Of a stretch of 64,000 nt of DNA, positions 1-7,309 are shown piece by piece; within the stretch, counting starts at the first letter, position 1; each line of letters starts with the position of its first letter. The position numbers were made by a program, and so were the translations under genes. Below the pieces are notes generated by a model that saw only the letters and a list, made by a program, of their open reading frames with translations, was not told the DNA's origin and ran no database searches. The stretch comes from TA-20 sp035935115 (GTDB taxonomy: Archaea > Thermoproteota > Nitrososphaeria > Nitrososphaerales > Nitrosopumilaceae), in contig DASYXK010000021.1 in assembly GCA_035935115.1 (NCBI GenBank), positions 381,330 through 445,329 of the forward strand, written 5' to 3'.

Positions 1-411
1 GACCCACTTTTGTAAAAATTTCAACATTTCATCCACTGATACAATCTTAATCTTTTTAAAATTTTTGAGGTTTTTGATATCTTTATCACCCGAAACTATG
101 TAGTCTGCTTTTCCGTCATATGCAGTATTGATTATGATGTTGTCATCCGGATCATTATTTATGACTTTAAAATTTGATGTGATTCGAACATTCTCGCCTG
201 TCTCCATTAATGCAGAAACAATGCGTACAACGTCTTCACTAGTCATCTTGAATTTTGGCTTCTGAATGACTTCAGAAAGTTCATCTAGAGTTTCTTTTGA
301 TATCAAGATTTTATATTTGCCATCAATTCCCATCTGGAATAGCTTTCGTGGCTTTCCATTACGGATTATTGCACTTACTAAAACATTAGTGTCAAGGACA
401 ATCCTCAACAT
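1..411 (-). CDS. PIN-domain ribonuclease toxin (VapC-like), C-terminus cut by window edge
   Basis: Reading leftward from an ATG at 411 the frame stays open for 137 codons to base 1, so the gene runs off the window. The product starts LRIVLDTNVLVSA, the usual PIN opening with the first acidic metal ligand at D7. Later acidic residues lie in NNDPDDN (about residue 100) and SGDKD (about residue 120), as in the PIN_3 / COG1569 toxin group. PIN toxins are Mg-dependent RNases that cut tRNA, rRNA or mRNA. The AbrB-like gene ends 4 bases upstream, the normal antitoxin-toxin order. The RNA target cannot be read from the sequence. Only the last few residues are expected to be missing. Confidence 0.8.
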   Translation of the reverse strand, partial: MLRIVLDTNVLVSAIIRNGKPRKLFQMGIDGKYKILISKETLDELSEVIQKPKFKMTSEDVVRIVSALMETGENVRITSNFKVINNDPDDNIIINTAYDGKADYIVSGDKDIKNLKNFKKIKIVSVDEMLKFLQKWV

Positions 412-415
412 AGGA

Positions 416-697
416 TCAGTTCCTTGCTTTCTTGTGTTTCGTCTTTCTGTATGCCTTGATCTCTGTGGCTACGTCTTTTTCGTCTAGTTTCAGGCCCTTC
501 TTGTCTATACTCTGGAAAATACTATTCCATTCTTTTTTAATGTCAGGTATGTCCAGCTTTCTCATTACAATGTCATTGTTTATGACGAAAACGACGAATT
601 TGGTCTTAGGTTTTATTCCAAGGTGTTTCCTTAGCTCCTGTGGTATTACTACCTGCCCCTTTTCGCTCATTGTTGTAATCTCGGGATCTTCTAACAT
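416..697 (-). CDS. AbrB/SpoVT-type antitoxin (VapB-like)
   Basis: This 93-residue protein has the swapped-hairpin AbrB motif at about residues 8-50: TMSEKGQVVIPQELRKHLG, then a hydrophobic strand. A charged C-terminal tail would wrap the toxin. Members of the family dimerise, bind their own promoter and neutralise the PIN RNase encoded immediately downstream (4-base gap, surely cotranscribed). The ATG at 697 lies about 35 bases from a TATA-like ATATAAA, so the mRNA has almost no leader. Met10 is an alternative start that would still keep the whole DNA-binding domain. A 7-base inverted repeat covers the predicted transcription start and fits autoregulation. Confidence 0.8.
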   Translation of the reverse strand: MLEDPEITTMSEKGQVVIPQELRKHLGIKPKTKFVVFVINNDIVMRKLDIPDIKKEWNSIFQSIDKKGLKLDEKDVATEIKAYRKTKHKKARN

Positions 698-704
698 TCT
701 TAAC

Positions 705-737
705 AGTAAGATTATTTTACTTTCTTACTATTTATAT
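705..737 (-). promoter_or_regulatory. TATA box and inverted-repeat operator of the VapBC-like pair
   Basis: AGTAAGA (705-711) and its exact complement TCTTACT (723-729) are 11 bases apart. On the minus strand they lie just downstream of the TATA-like ATATAAA (737-731) and just upstream of the antitoxin ATG at 697. A repressor bound here would cover the transcription start. Autorepression by the antitoxin is inferred from family behaviour. Confidence 0.5.
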
Positions 738-822
738 TCATCGCATCCTAAGGACTAACTAATGCCTACTTTAAGGAGACAAACTTCTTGAAAATAAAGA
801 TACCAAAGTTTCTCTATATTTT

Positions 823-850
823 TGGTCCAAGTCCTGTAAGACTCACTAGG
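823..850 (+). repeat. Copy of intergenic AGTC-loop-GACT repeat
   Basis: The segment reads GGTCCAAGTCCTGTAAGACT followed by CACTAGGTG. It matches the copies at 5076 and 48130 (GGTTTRAGTCCTGTAAGACT). AGTC and GACT can pair to form a small hairpin. It lies in the gap between the VapBC promoter and the next gene. Confidence 0.5.
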
Positions 851-909
851 TGTTTTGTTCACTTGGTTTAGTACCCTCTCTTCAAAAAGATGGTAATTTC
901 GGGGTTTGA

Positions 910-1167
910 TTATTTGATGCTAATTTTTTCTACTAGATTTGTTGTAAAACCAAATGGAAGAGTCAACTGTATTCCAAACAGATGTGCTACTCCATCAGAA
1001 CAACGAACTAGATAATCACCAGAATTTAGAATGTTCATATCCACCTCAAGAAATACTTTGTCTTTTGGGACTTTATAGCCATCAAGAACTTGTAGTATTC
1101 TTTCCATTACTGTTTTATCTTTAAGACAACTTGGCGATAAAAACACCTTCTTAGAATTATCTAGCAC
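910..1167 (-). CDS. Hypothetical protein, 85 aa
   Basis: This is a GTG-started frame on the same strand as its neighbours. The protein has no membrane segment. It shows an alternating hydrophobic pattern (KVFLEVDMNILNSGDYLVRC) suggesting a small alpha/beta fold, with two cysteines that do not form a metal motif. I do not recognise the family. Its support is orientation and reasonable composition only. It is followed by another small orphan gene at 1247-1462 on the same strand. Confidence 0.4.
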   Translation of the reverse strand: MLDNSKKVFLSPSCLKDKTVMERILQVLDGYKVPKDKVFLEVDMNILNSGDYLVRCSDGVAHLFGIQLTLPFGFTTNLVEKISIK

Positions 1168-1246
1168 CTATGCAACTCCCCATCTTCACAAAGTCGAAAG
1201 AATAGTTCTTAAATATTTCCATAGTTGGAAACAGTTGTATTATTCT

Positions 1247-1462
1247 TCACTTAGACCAATCAATAATTCTGCCAGTTTTTGCATCTATCCTGATTTTTCT
1301 CATTTGATCATTAGAAGACGAAAGTAATGCTGTGACTGTCCAAATGTCATTTTCTAAGACAGTCTGTTTAATTTCAAGAACTGAATAATGTTGTTCAAGA
1401 AATCTTGTTGCTATTTCTTTTGCCTTACCGGAATCAATACCAAGACTCACAGTTGTTACCAA
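1247..1462 (-). CDS. Small PepSY-like domain protein
   Basis: This 71-residue soluble protein has the layout helix (KAKEIATRFLEQHYSVLEIKQ), then a strand with IWTVTA, then RKIRIDAKTGRIIDW. The ending V-x-IDAKTGRI is the hallmark of PepSY/YpeB-like modules, which are usually protein-interaction or protease-inhibitory units. Two more copies of the same family occur here, at 46880-47140 and 52572-52766, each a single-domain protein without signal peptide. The TTG at 1462 gives the longest frame; a GTG four codons in is an equally good start. No operon partner is evident. Confidence 0.6.
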   Translation of the reverse strand: MVTTVSLGIDSGKAKEIATRFLEQHYSVLEIKQTVLENDIWTVTALLSSSNDQMRKIRIDAKTGRIIDWSK

Positions 1463-1607
1463 ATGCCTCGATAGATTACCAAATCCAAGTATTTACGTTA
1501 GTATGAAATATTTTTCCTAAACATTGTTCTATTTTAGACCCACTATGAGAATTGAAATGTTGATTCAACACTCTTTTTGTTAAAGACTCGCTAGGGGAAT
1601 TGGAAAT

Positions 1608-1856
1608 TTAGTTTTGATGTGTATAACCATGCGGGTTCCAGCTGACAATCAAGGTGCTGTTTTTTGTATCTATCACAAACTGCCACTCTTGATATTCCAT
1701 TCCCTGCAAGTGTTTTTTTATAACAACATAGCAGAACATCTGATCTTCTCCAAATCCAACTAATGGCAAAGGTCCTATTCTAGGAAATGGATCTGTTGTC
1801 ATGGTGATCTCATTTATCACAAGTGCTATGTTGTTGCTCAGTTTTGCTTGCAACAA
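1608..1856 (-). CDS. Hypothetical protein, 82 aa
   Basis: This is a TTG-started frame with a proline-rich middle (PFPRIGPLPLVGFGED) and a C-terminal strand pair (WQFVIDTKNSTLIVSW). The pattern resembles a small beta-sheet protein. There is no signal peptide and no recognisable family. It lies between two other short minus-strand genes of unknown role. The function is unknown and the gene call rests on open length and plausible composition. Confidence 0.4.
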   Translation of the reverse strand: MLQAKLSNNIALVINEITMTTDPFPRIGPLPLVGFGEDQMFCYVVIKKHLQGMEYQEWQFVIDTKNSTLIVSWNPHGYTHQN

Positions 1857-1893
1857 TTTAGCATGATACTTTGAGGGCCTTAATCATATTTAA

Positions 1894-2256
1894 TTATTGA
1901 CTGATTACTTTTAAGAATCTAGTAATTGGTCCATGATAAGAAAACTCTTCCAATTGTTTGTTAATTGATTTTATCACGTGTTTGTAGGAATCACCATGCA
2001 GATCTTTGAGTATGGCATTCAAGTACTCTGGATGGTCATAACAGTCATCCAAATGACAGCAGTATCTTTTCTTTAATTCATCTATCACTTTGCAGTAAAT
2101 TCCAATATCAAGAAGAGTTTTTTCAAGAACAGACCATACTAATGCCTTTCTTACTTTATCGTACCCTTGTCGTTCTAATGATTCAACAAAGTACCCGCTT
2201 TGTTCGTAGATTTCACTAATCATGAAGATAAGAAGAGACTCTGCAAACTTCCACAC
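1894..2256 (-). CDS. Helical protein, possibly NitrOD5-like
   Basis: The protein is up to 120 residues and all-helical. The stretch LVWSVLEKTLLDIGIYCKVIDEL, then HPEYLNAILKDLHGDSYKHV, resembles the small archaeal NitrOD5-type domain (helix, PEYL, helix, G, helix) often found alone in thaumarchaea. That assignment is tentative. Met12 (ATG at 2223) overlaps the stop of the upstream gene by a few bases and is probably the true start, giving 109 residues. It therefore looks translationally coupled to the 76-residue gene before it. Confidence 0.5.
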   Translation of the reverse strand: MWKFAESLLIFMISEIYEQSGYFVESLERQGYDKVRKALVWSVLEKTLLDIGIYCKVIDELKKRYCCHLDDCYDHPEYLNAILKDLHGDSYKHVIKSINKQLEEFSYHGPITRFLKVISQ

Positions 2257-2446
2257 AGTCTAGAGTTTTTAAGAATTCGTACTGCTTGTGAGTTAACCAC
2301 TCTTCATGTGCAACGTTACTTCGTTTGAATTTAATCCAAACCCAAGTCTTACCTTTTTCTCCAGAATTAATGGCCAAGGTTTGAAGCAATCTTTTTGCAA
2401 GATCAGAATTAGCTGATCCATTTTCATATAGGATCTGTTGTGCCAT
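2216..2446 (-). CDS. Hypothetical protein, 76 aa, coupled to downstream helical gene
   Basis: This frame starts at an ATG (MAQQILYENGSANSDLAKRL). It has an amphipathic N-terminal helix and a central WVWIKFKRSN strand, and a C-terminal LKTLDCVEVCRVSS segment. The stop lies inside the start region of the next minus-strand gene, so the two are likely one operon. No family is recognised. The protein is soluble by composition. Confidence 0.45.
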   Translation of the reverse strand: MAQQILYENGSANSDLAKRLLQTLAINSGEKGKTWVWIKFKRSNVAHEEWLTHKQYEFLKTLDCVEVCRVSSYLHD

Positions 2447-2781
2447 GATAGTATACCCACATTGACTCTAAAAAATCACATTGTGTCCAAGACATACACT
2501 TGCAACTACTAATAATAGAATATTCTTCTAGAACTATTTTCGTGATTCGTAATAGAATTTTGATACTTTGTATGCAAAAACAGATGTTTGTGTGATATTA
2601 AAGGTAACAAGTAAATGATTACAATTATTTTCTATTTTTGTAGATGTAGAGTTTTCACATTAATTTTCAGTTTACAGTGTTTTTAGGGATTGCTGATAAA
2701 TTGTATTGGTTCGAGTCCTATGGTGTCCGTGAAAACAGTTGTAGCGGGCACCCTCCTATTTTTTATCATGATTGGCGATGC
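2447..2781. other. Gene-free stretch with decayed leader repeat
   Basis: No supportable gene lies here. The AT-rich segment contains the leader-plus-start relic at 2632-2658 and, upstream of it on the minus strand, a 73-base copy (2646-2718) of the sequence that precedes the secreted-protein gene at 12600-12674. Its right end includes one copy of the GGTTCGAGTCC repeat (2708). Confidence 0.5.
2632..2658 (-). pseudogene. Relic of a secreted-protein gene start (MKTLHLQK)
   Basis: A GTG at 2658 begins MKTLHLQK and then stops. The same first five residues begin three intact secreted-protein genes here (4601, 10365, 12612). Upstream DNA is also shared with the 12612 gene. It is therefore a detached promoter-plus-start fragment of that gene type. 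Confidence 0.5.
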
Positions 2782-3057
2782 TCATTTAATTAAATGGGTC
2801 TCTATGTACTGTTTGATTTGAGACTTGGATACAGGGTTTAAAGAAATAGTTTCCCAGTTTTTGCGTGGCAAAACCCAGTTCCACTTGACAAGCTCTTCAA
2901 TTTTCTTTATTGTGTTTTTTCCATTGTTCTTTACAACATTGCTTAACCTTCTTATCAACTTGTCAAGGTTGGTGTAAATTTCAGACCAACTTCCCTGGTT
3001 CCATAGATAGTATAGGATCTGGGCACGGAGCTGGTCGTCAGTAAAAGTGGTCTTCAA
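2782..3057 (-). CDS. Small winged-helix-like protein of a divergent pair
   Basis: This 91-residue protein starts at TTG (3057). Its C-terminal half, IKKIEELVKWNWVLPRK then ISLNPVSKSQIKQYIE, has the same frame of residues as the 82-residue protein at 12711-12959 (KKLKKLVKENLILQ ... YALNPQRLQEIINTLE). Both look like winged-helix domains with a SLNP wing end. Each is transcribed away from a larger winged-helix regulator (3122-3460 here). The repeated arrangement suggests a functional pair, perhaps a regulator with an antagonist, but no partner chemistry is visible. Confidence 0.5.
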   Translation of the reverse strand: MKTTFTDDQLRAQILYYLWNQGSWSEIYTNLDKLIRRLSNVVKNNGKNTIKKIEELVKWNWVLPRKNWETISLNPVSKSQIKQYIETHLIK

Positions 3058-3121
3058 TTAGGTACACTTATGATACCTTCTAAAGTTATAATTTAAATAC
3101 TTTCTAGGAGAAGATCAAATC

Positions 3122-3460
3122 GTGTCAGAATCAGGCTCGCTTCTCCTTAGGGCATACGGCAGCTCGCCGCAGATGAAGATCCTAGACTATCTTATGGATT
3201 TTCCAAAAAACGACTTTACACAAAAGGAGATAATTGAGGCACTTGGGATGAGCAAGACCACATTTTACAAGTACTTTGACAACCTTGTTGATTTTGGCAT
3301 GATAAGGATAAACCGAAAGATAGCAAATGCCAAGCTGTATTCGATTAATGTGGAAAGTCCAGTGGTTCAAAGTATGAGAAAGAATGTAGATTACATTTCA
3401 GAAAATATAGCAGACAAGTCACTGCATAAGATTAGTGTTCAAACAAAACACAAAAAATAA
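3122..3460 (+). CDS. Winged-helix transcriptional regulator
   Basis: This 112-residue protein starts at GTG (3122). Residues 17-75 form a typical wHTH: MKILDYLMDF, FTQKEIIEALGMSKTTFYKYF (recognition helix), then LVDFGMIRINRK with the wing. A paralogue of the same size with the same layout sits at 13056-13415. A TATA-like TTTAAATA lies about 30 bases upstream. The spacer holds the inverted pair AAAGT...ACTTT, a possible self-operator. The target genes are unknown; the divergent small gene is the obvious candidate. Confidence 0.65.
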   Translation: MSESGSLLLRAYGSSPQMKILDYLMDFPKNDFTQKEIIEALGMSKTTFYKYFDNLVDFGMIRINRKIANAKLYSINVESPVVQSMRKNVDYISENIADKSLHKISVQTKHKK

Positions 3461-3495
3461 TGAAATGTAATAATTGAAAAGTGTAGGGTTTTCAT
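3439..3495 (-). pseudogene. Relic of a secreted-protein gene start (MKTLHFSII)
   Basis: An ATG at 3495 on the minus strand begins MKTLHFSIITFHYFLCFV and then a stop. The opening matches the signal peptides at 4601 (MKTLHYSIII) and 12612 (MKTLHLSIM). The rest is lost and the relic runs into the 3' end of the regulator on the other strand. Confidence 0.45.
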
Positions 3496-3558
3496 TTTCA
3501 AGATCTTTGTACAATAGAGATACCCAAGTCTAGCAATCTGGCATCCATATAAGAGAAA

Positions 3559-3954
3559 CTAGCACCACCACCCTTCATAGTGAATTGGAACTATCTTTAC
3601 TCGTATGTCTATATTATCTCCTACATGCCATGGAACATTATCATTTTTTATAGCGGTTCTTTCCTGAGAATATTTTGGAGGTTGCAAAACAAGTGTTGTA
3701 TCTTGTTTTATGCATGATGAATCTTTGCAGATGAAAAAATCTTCAATGGCTACTCCTTTTTGGGCACTGAAACTTATCATATAAGGACATGGGCATAATA
3801 TCTCGGGAAGAGATTGTATCACTTCACCCTTTATGCCATAGGTGTTTTCATTTATAGTAGGAGTAAAGAAATCATAATAATTTAGAAGTAATAAAGACAA
3901 AACTATGCCAGATACCAGTGAGCCTGAAATTATTACAATACGAAGTTTTTTCAT
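3559..3954 (-). CDS. Membrane-anchored extracytoplasmic protein, 131 aa
   Basis: After MKKLR a single hydrophobic helix (IVIISGSLVSGIVLSLLLL) anchors a roughly 105-residue outer domain. The domain carries cysteine groups CPCP, CKDSSC and a C-terminal WWC, suggesting disulfides or metal binding outside the cell. The start overlaps the stop of the upstream gene at 3951-4601 by four bases (ATGA), so the two are cotranscribed and translationally coupled. The family is unknown. The outer domain is mostly predicted strand (GDNIDIRVKIVPIHYEG). Confidence 0.6.
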   Translation of the reverse strand: MKKLRIVIISGSLVSGIVLSLLLLNYYDFFTPTINENTYGIKGEVIQSLPEILCPCPYMISFSAQKGVAIEDFFICKDSSCIKQDTTLVLQPPKYSQERTAIKNDNVPWHVGDNIDIRVKIVPIHYEGWWC

Positions 3955-4601
3955 TTTTTAATCTTTATCCTGTAAAATACAATTAATGATGTGATACTAA
4001 TCAACAAGATAGGAATCGCAAATTGAAATTCTGGTAATATTTGTATTTTTCCTGTCACAATCAATTCTATCACATCTAGCGGTATCTGATGTGATTTAAG
4101 AAATGTTTCAACCGTATCGGTGTTTGTCGTATTAAGTGATTCAAATCCAATCAACAGCATCTGATTGTTCTGATCTACTCCAGTCTCGGTTATTCCAAGA
4201 GATCGGTTATTAGCAAGTGCATCTGCAACCTGTTGCCACTCTGACCATACATGCCAAGGTTCTTTTCCCTTTAAGAAAACAATTCCAGCAGATGTCTGAT
4301 ATGGTTCAAGATAATCATAAAATACTTTGGTACCTATGTTTTTGGCCTTCTCTAGATCAGTAACATAGACATTGAGTTTTCCACTTTCATCACGAAACAT
4401 ACCTCCAAAGCCCGGTAGATTATTTTCAAAAATTGAATAAAGCTCGTCCTGTGTCATAGGTTTTTGCTGTATTGTTGTATCTGTTCTATTTGATGGTGCA
4501 GTTATAGAATCATTTGTTGGTGTTTGGGCAAATGTAGAGTTTGAATTCAATATTACAAAGATCAGAGACACAATAATTATGGAATAATGTAGAGTTTTCA
4601 T
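3951..4601 (-). CDS. Secreted protein with PEF-CTERM-like sorting signal
   Basis: This 216-residue protein has the signal peptide MKTLHYSIIIVSLIFVIL ending near FAQ. An extracellular domain follows. The C-terminus reads LPEFQFAIPILLISI then VFYRIKIKK: a PEF motif, one membrane helix and a basic tail. That tripartite tail is how archaeosortase substrates are recognised. The middle (GYDSTRUCT unknown) contains GTKVFYDYLEPYQTSAG and a run rich in Asn and Thr. Four-base overlap with the next gene makes a two-gene surface operon. The signal-peptide opening is shared with genes at 10365 and 12612. Confidence 0.65.
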   Translation of the reverse strand: MKTLHYSIIIVSLIFVILNSNSTFAQTPTNDSITAPSNRTDTTIQQKPMTQDELYSIFENNLPGFGGMFRDESGKLNVYVTDLEKAKNIGTKVFYDYLEPYQTSAGIVFLKGKEPWHVWSEWQQVADALANNRSLGITETGVDQNNQMLLIGFESLNTTNTDTVETFLKSHQIPLDVIELIVTGKIQILPEFQFAIPILLISITSLIVFYRIKIKK

Positions 4602-4620
4602 TTTCTAAAACTCTCGTATC

Positions 4621-5013
4621 TCAAGTAACAATTATTTTCATTTCAAGTGGAATAGACAAGGCGTCGCAATTATCAAGACATGACCAGTCAAAGATCTGAG
4701 CAGCATATGTTCCAGGTTTTGTAGGAATCCATGACTGTGATGGACTCATGGACTGGTGAGGTTGCAAAATGCCTTGCATCCATGTCACCATGACCGACCT
4801 GCTTTTGTCATCCAATACTTGGACAATATAGACAAATGGCTGTTTTACATTTTGATTATTTGTTACATCTGCGACAAGCTGGACCTGTTGATTTGTTTTA
4901 GCATACCAAGTGTCATCTAGTGAACTGTTTTCTTGCGGAGCTGCAAAGACAGATTGTATCGATATCAGAGTCAATAACACAGGAAATAATGCAATTAGCT
5001 TGAATATTCTCAT
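4621..5013 (-). CDS. Secreted Ig-like/beta-sandwich protein, 130 aa
   Basis: A signal peptide (MRIFKLIALFPVLLTLISI...VFAA) is followed by one beta-sandwich domain. Its conserved lines are WYAKTNQQVQLVADVTNNQN, QPFVYIVQV, SQSWIPTKPGTYAAQIFDW and PLEMKIIVT. The protein at 35527-35949 is a clear paralogue with the same order of motifs (VTNNQD, QPFAYLVQI, SQSWIPVLPGIYTAQIFVW). The WxPxxPGxYxAQIF line resembles CARDB/intracellular-proteinase-inhibitor-like folds used in surface proteins. This copy has an extra disulfide-like CLDNC. Function is probably binding or structural at the cell surface. Confidence 0.65.
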   Translation of the reverse strand: MRIFKLIALFPVLLTLISIQSVFAAPQENSSLDDTWYAKTNQQVQLVADVTNNQNVKQPFVYIVQVLDDKSRSVMVTWMQGILQPHQSMSPSQSWIPTKPGTYAAQIFDWSCLDNCDALSIPLEMKIIVT

Positions 5014-5035
5014 TTATTGTATGTGCTATTCCAGA

Positions 5036-5064
5036 TTTAAAAAACTGGCGTAGCTTTCTTCTAG
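5036..5064 (-). repeat. 29-base repeat, terminator-like (copy 1)
   Basis: This segment is identical to 10392-10420. On the minus strand it ends in GCTACGCCAGTTTTTTAAA, a T-run of the kind archaeal terminators use. Both copies lie upstream of minus-strand secreted-protein genes and downstream of another minus-strand gene. Confidence 0.5.
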
Positions 5065-5075
5065 TTTTCAGCATT

Positions 5076-5100
5076 GGTTTGAGTCCTGTAAGACTTGTCA
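5076..5100 (+). repeat. Copy of intergenic AGTC-loop-GACT repeat
   Basis: The segment reads GGTTTGAGTCCTGTAAGACT followed by TGTCA. It is almost identical to 48130-48156 and close to 823-850. GAGTC and GACTT can form a short hairpin with a CTGTAA loop. It lies directly upstream of the DUF1059 gene end. Confidence 0.5.
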
Positions 5101-5105
5101 CACAT

Positions 5106-5291
5106 CTAAAACAAAGATTTGTGAATATTGGATATGATTTTACCTTTTAATTCTGGAGTAATATCCTCTGGTTTCATACCATGATCTTTTGTGGCATGTG
5201 CGGCACATTGTGATAAGATCTCACCTTCTGTCTTACCTTTTGCAGTAAAACCACAATCAAATCCAACATCTTTGCACTTGAATTTTAGCAT
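5106..5291 (-). CDS. DUF1059 domain protein
   Basis: This 61-residue protein consists entirely of a DUF1059 domain: CKDVGFDCGFTAKGKTEGEI, then CAAHATKDHGM. The conserved cysteines and the HxxxxHG element are present, which could bind a metal. The family is widespread in thaumarchaea and other prokaryotes, always as a tiny soluble protein of unknown function. ATG start with no longer alternative. It stands alone. Confidence 0.8.
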   Translation of the reverse strand: MLKFKCKDVGFDCGFTAKGKTEGEILSQCAAHATKDHGMKPEDITPELKGKIISNIHKSLF

Positions 5292-5487
5292 GATTTTGTT
5301 ATACTTTGATATCGTATAAAGTTATGTGGAAATTCGTTTTTACACGTGATTTCTTTTGTTTTGTAGATTTGTACATGACAAGTCTCATCAATTGTCATTG
5401 TTCTTATTTTGGACTCCTGATGTTAGCTTGCAAAAACAAGGTTTTCCAGATAGAAATTGCTAAATCACCAATTTGATTAAAAACAAT

Positions 5488-5691
5488 ATGCTTGAGAGAG
5501 AGTTTGAAGAATGGAAAGACTTGGTAAACGAGTCTGTTGCTTTTTATGCCAATAAAATTAATCAGTTAAACGAGATGCTCAAAGATGAGAAACTAGATTC
5601 TGAAGAAAGACAGATCATAGAATCAGAAAAATCAAGTGCACTTGATGAAAAAAAGAAATGGGAGCAGGCCCAAAATGAACTAGAAACCTAA
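5488..5691 (+). CDS. Small coiled-coil protein
   Basis: From the ATG at 5488 the product has 67 residues; a TTG at 5473 would add five. The sequence is almost wholly charged helix (EREFEEWKDLVNESV, then EMLKDEKLDSEERQIIE) with heptad-like hydrophobic spacing and no cysteine or membrane part. It resembles the many short coiled-coil orphans of thaumarchaea. The gene is isolated between two gene-poor gaps. No function can be proposed. Confidence 0.5.
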   Translation: MLEREFEEWKDLVNESVAFYANKINQLNEMLKDEKLDSEERQIIESEKSSALDEKKKWEQAQNELET

Positions 5692-5736
5692 ATCTCAAAA
5701 ATAGTTTCCAAATCATGATCATATTTTTGAATCACA

Positions 5737-5791
5737 GGTTCAAGTCCGATGGGACTAGGGTACCATCATGGTCTTATTTTAGGCCCACTTG
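5737..5791 (+). repeat. Long copy of structured intergenic repeat
   Basis: GGTTCAAGTCC is followed by GATGGGACTAGGGTACCATC and a T-rich tail ending GGCCCACTTGT. AGTCC-GATG-GGACT and ACCAT-C-ATGGT form two consecutive perfect hairpins. The part from GATGGGAC onward recurs at 7388-7430 with only a two-base difference, and a diverged copy is at 12662-12718. Confidence 0.6.
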
Positions 5792-5869
5792 TTAGTAAAA
5801 TCAAATTTAATCTGCATTAATTTAGAAAAATTTCAACATAAAAAACATATAATTTCAGTTCCATTTTGA

Positions 5870-6316
5870 TTATATCTTCAGAATTTCTTTTGTTATGTTA
5901 ACAAATGCTTCTGCATTTTCTACAAGATTTTTTGCCTGAGTTGTAGATATCAGATTGGCATTGTCGTATGTACGGCCATGCCTGAGTTTTCTTGCCCTAT
6001 CAAAGGAATCCAATACGTCCTTGTTTGAGAATTTTGCTGAAAACACTGCCTGTACAAATAACACAACTGTAACATGATGTTCGCTTCCTCTTGTCCTGTA
6101 GCCTTTAGAAAACATCAATGCTGTACCAGCGTGCAACATTGCCTCATATGCAGAAGTGTGTGCTAATCCCCACTCATTTATGCCTAGAACATTCTTTGCT
6201 GATTTCAGTTTTGCACTAGCATTTTCAAGTTCATTTTTGATCTGATCTTTGTCAGATTCAAATTTTTCAACTCTATCTTGCTTCAACAAGTCGCTTAAAT
6301 TCATCCTCATCACCAA
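5870..6316 (-). CDS. HEPN-domain protein
   Basis: This 148-residue all-helical protein carries the HEPN signature: an acidic helix early (LENASAKLKSAKNVLG), SAYEAMLHAGTALM, and RARKLRHGRTYDN near residue 110, matching the Rx4-6H active site of HEPN RNases and of antitoxin-partner HEPN proteins. It overlaps the end of the nucleotidyltransferase fusion gene by 44 bases, so the two are coupled. HEPN-MNT pairs are known toxin-antitoxin modules in which MNT modifies the HEPN partner. Several starts (TTG, GTG, ATG) cluster in the overlap; the longest is given. Confidence 0.8.
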   Translation of the reverse strand: MVMRMNLSDLLKQDRVEKFESDKDQIKNELENASAKLKSAKNVLGINEWGLAHTSAYEAMLHAGTALMFSKGYRTRGSEHHVTVVLFVQAVFSAKFSNKDVLDSFDRARKLRHGRTYDNANLISTTQAKNLVENAEAFVNITKEILKI

Positions 6317-7307
6317 TTATCATCATTATTCGGGTCCTTGAGATTTCCTTCATCAAAGGGATTTTCTTTTCTACTCTTTCCATAAACTCCTTTTCCTTCC
6401 ATAACAAGTAATTTATTTCACGTCCTATTGTTCTTTCTGTTTTAGATACAGATCTTAGAAGAGCGTCCTCGTTTACATCACCAATTACCAGTAAATCAAT
6501 GTCGCTTGATTGTGATTCAGTTCCCTTTGCAAATGATCCATAGATTAATGCATACTTGATCTTTTCTTTTGGCAAATCTCTAGAAATTATTTCATCAAGC
6601 ATTTCAAATTTTAGAAATATCCGTTTTAACTCGTTATAGATGACACTTTGATTATTTATTTTATAAAATACCAGATTGCCTTGAGTCCTCCTCAAAACTA
6701 ATCCAATATTTTGAATTACTGGCATTTCTTTTGCTATAGTAGAAGGAGCTAATCCAGTTTTTCTTGCCATGTCGTTTGCATGAAATTCACTTGAAGAATT
6801 CAGGAATAGTAATTTTAGAATCAAAACTTGTGCTCTAGATCTGAACAGGCTTTCAAGTGAGCTCTTAATTGATACAGATTGCTGTGATCTTTTTCTTTCT
6901 TTAAAAACAATGTTCTTGACTGAAGGAAGCACATTACCTTCCACTGGTTTGACAACTTCCTTCACTTCATCATTAACTAATAGTAATCCAATTCCCAGAC
7001 TCTGACAAGAATTCAGAATCATCTTAGTGGATCTGTCTTTTGGAATTGCAAGATATGAGAAATTTGCAGTATTCTTCTGATGTAGTGCCTGCTCTATCCC
7101 TCGTTGTATGTCTCCCGAGCCTCCTTTGACCTCTATAGCTGTTATTTTGTCATCCTTTGTGGCTATAATATCCACAATTCTTCCTCGAAGTTTTACCTCA
7201 TGGAAGATCTTCCAGCCTTTCTTTTCCAGGTACGTTCCTACCTTTTGTAGTATGATATGCTCTGTATTTATAAAAATGCCATTTCTATTTAACGAATGAT
7301 TATTCAC
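6273..7307 (-). CDS. Fusion: nuclease-like N-domain, winged helix, MNT nucleotidyltransferase
   Basis: The 344-residue protein has three parts. Residues about 20-100 look like a restriction-endonuclease fold (KLRGRIVDIIATKD, then ITAIEVKGG: D...ExK). Residues about 150-220 form a winged helix (FHANDMARKTGLAPSTIAKEM). Residues about 245-340 are a minimal nucleotidyltransferase with GSFAKGTESQSSDIDLLV, the GSxxxG...DxD catalytic pattern. MNT antitoxins inactivate HEPN RNases by adding nucleotides, and the HEPN gene follows with a 44-base overlap. The extra DNA-binding and nuclease-like parts are unusual. GTG start at 7307, right behind a 21-base palindrome. Confidence 0.75.
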   Translation of the reverse strand: MNNHSLNRNGIFINTEHIILQKVGTYLEKKGWKIFHEVKLRGRIVDIIATKDDKITAIEVKGGSGDIQRGIEQALHQKNTANFSYLAIPKDRSTKMILNSCQSLGIGLLLVNDEVKEVVKPVEGNVLPSVKNIVFKERKRSQQSVSIKSSLESLFRSRAQVLILKLLFLNSSSEFHANDMARKTGLAPSTIAKEMPVIQNIGLVLRRTQGNLVFYKINNQSVIYNELKRIFLKFEMLDEIISRDLPKEKIKYALIYGSFAKGTESQSSDIDLLVIGDVNEDALLRSVSKTERTIGREINYLLWKEKEFMERVEKKIPLMKEISRTRIMMIIGDEDEFKRLVEAR

Positions 7308-7309
7308 TA

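Noticed and set aside
2700..2770. tRNA gene suggested by GGTTCGAGTCC T-arm-like sequences (also near 5737, 8633 and 12662)
   Set aside because: No acceptor, D-arm or anticodon arm can be folded around any of the copies. They are better explained as a repeat family.
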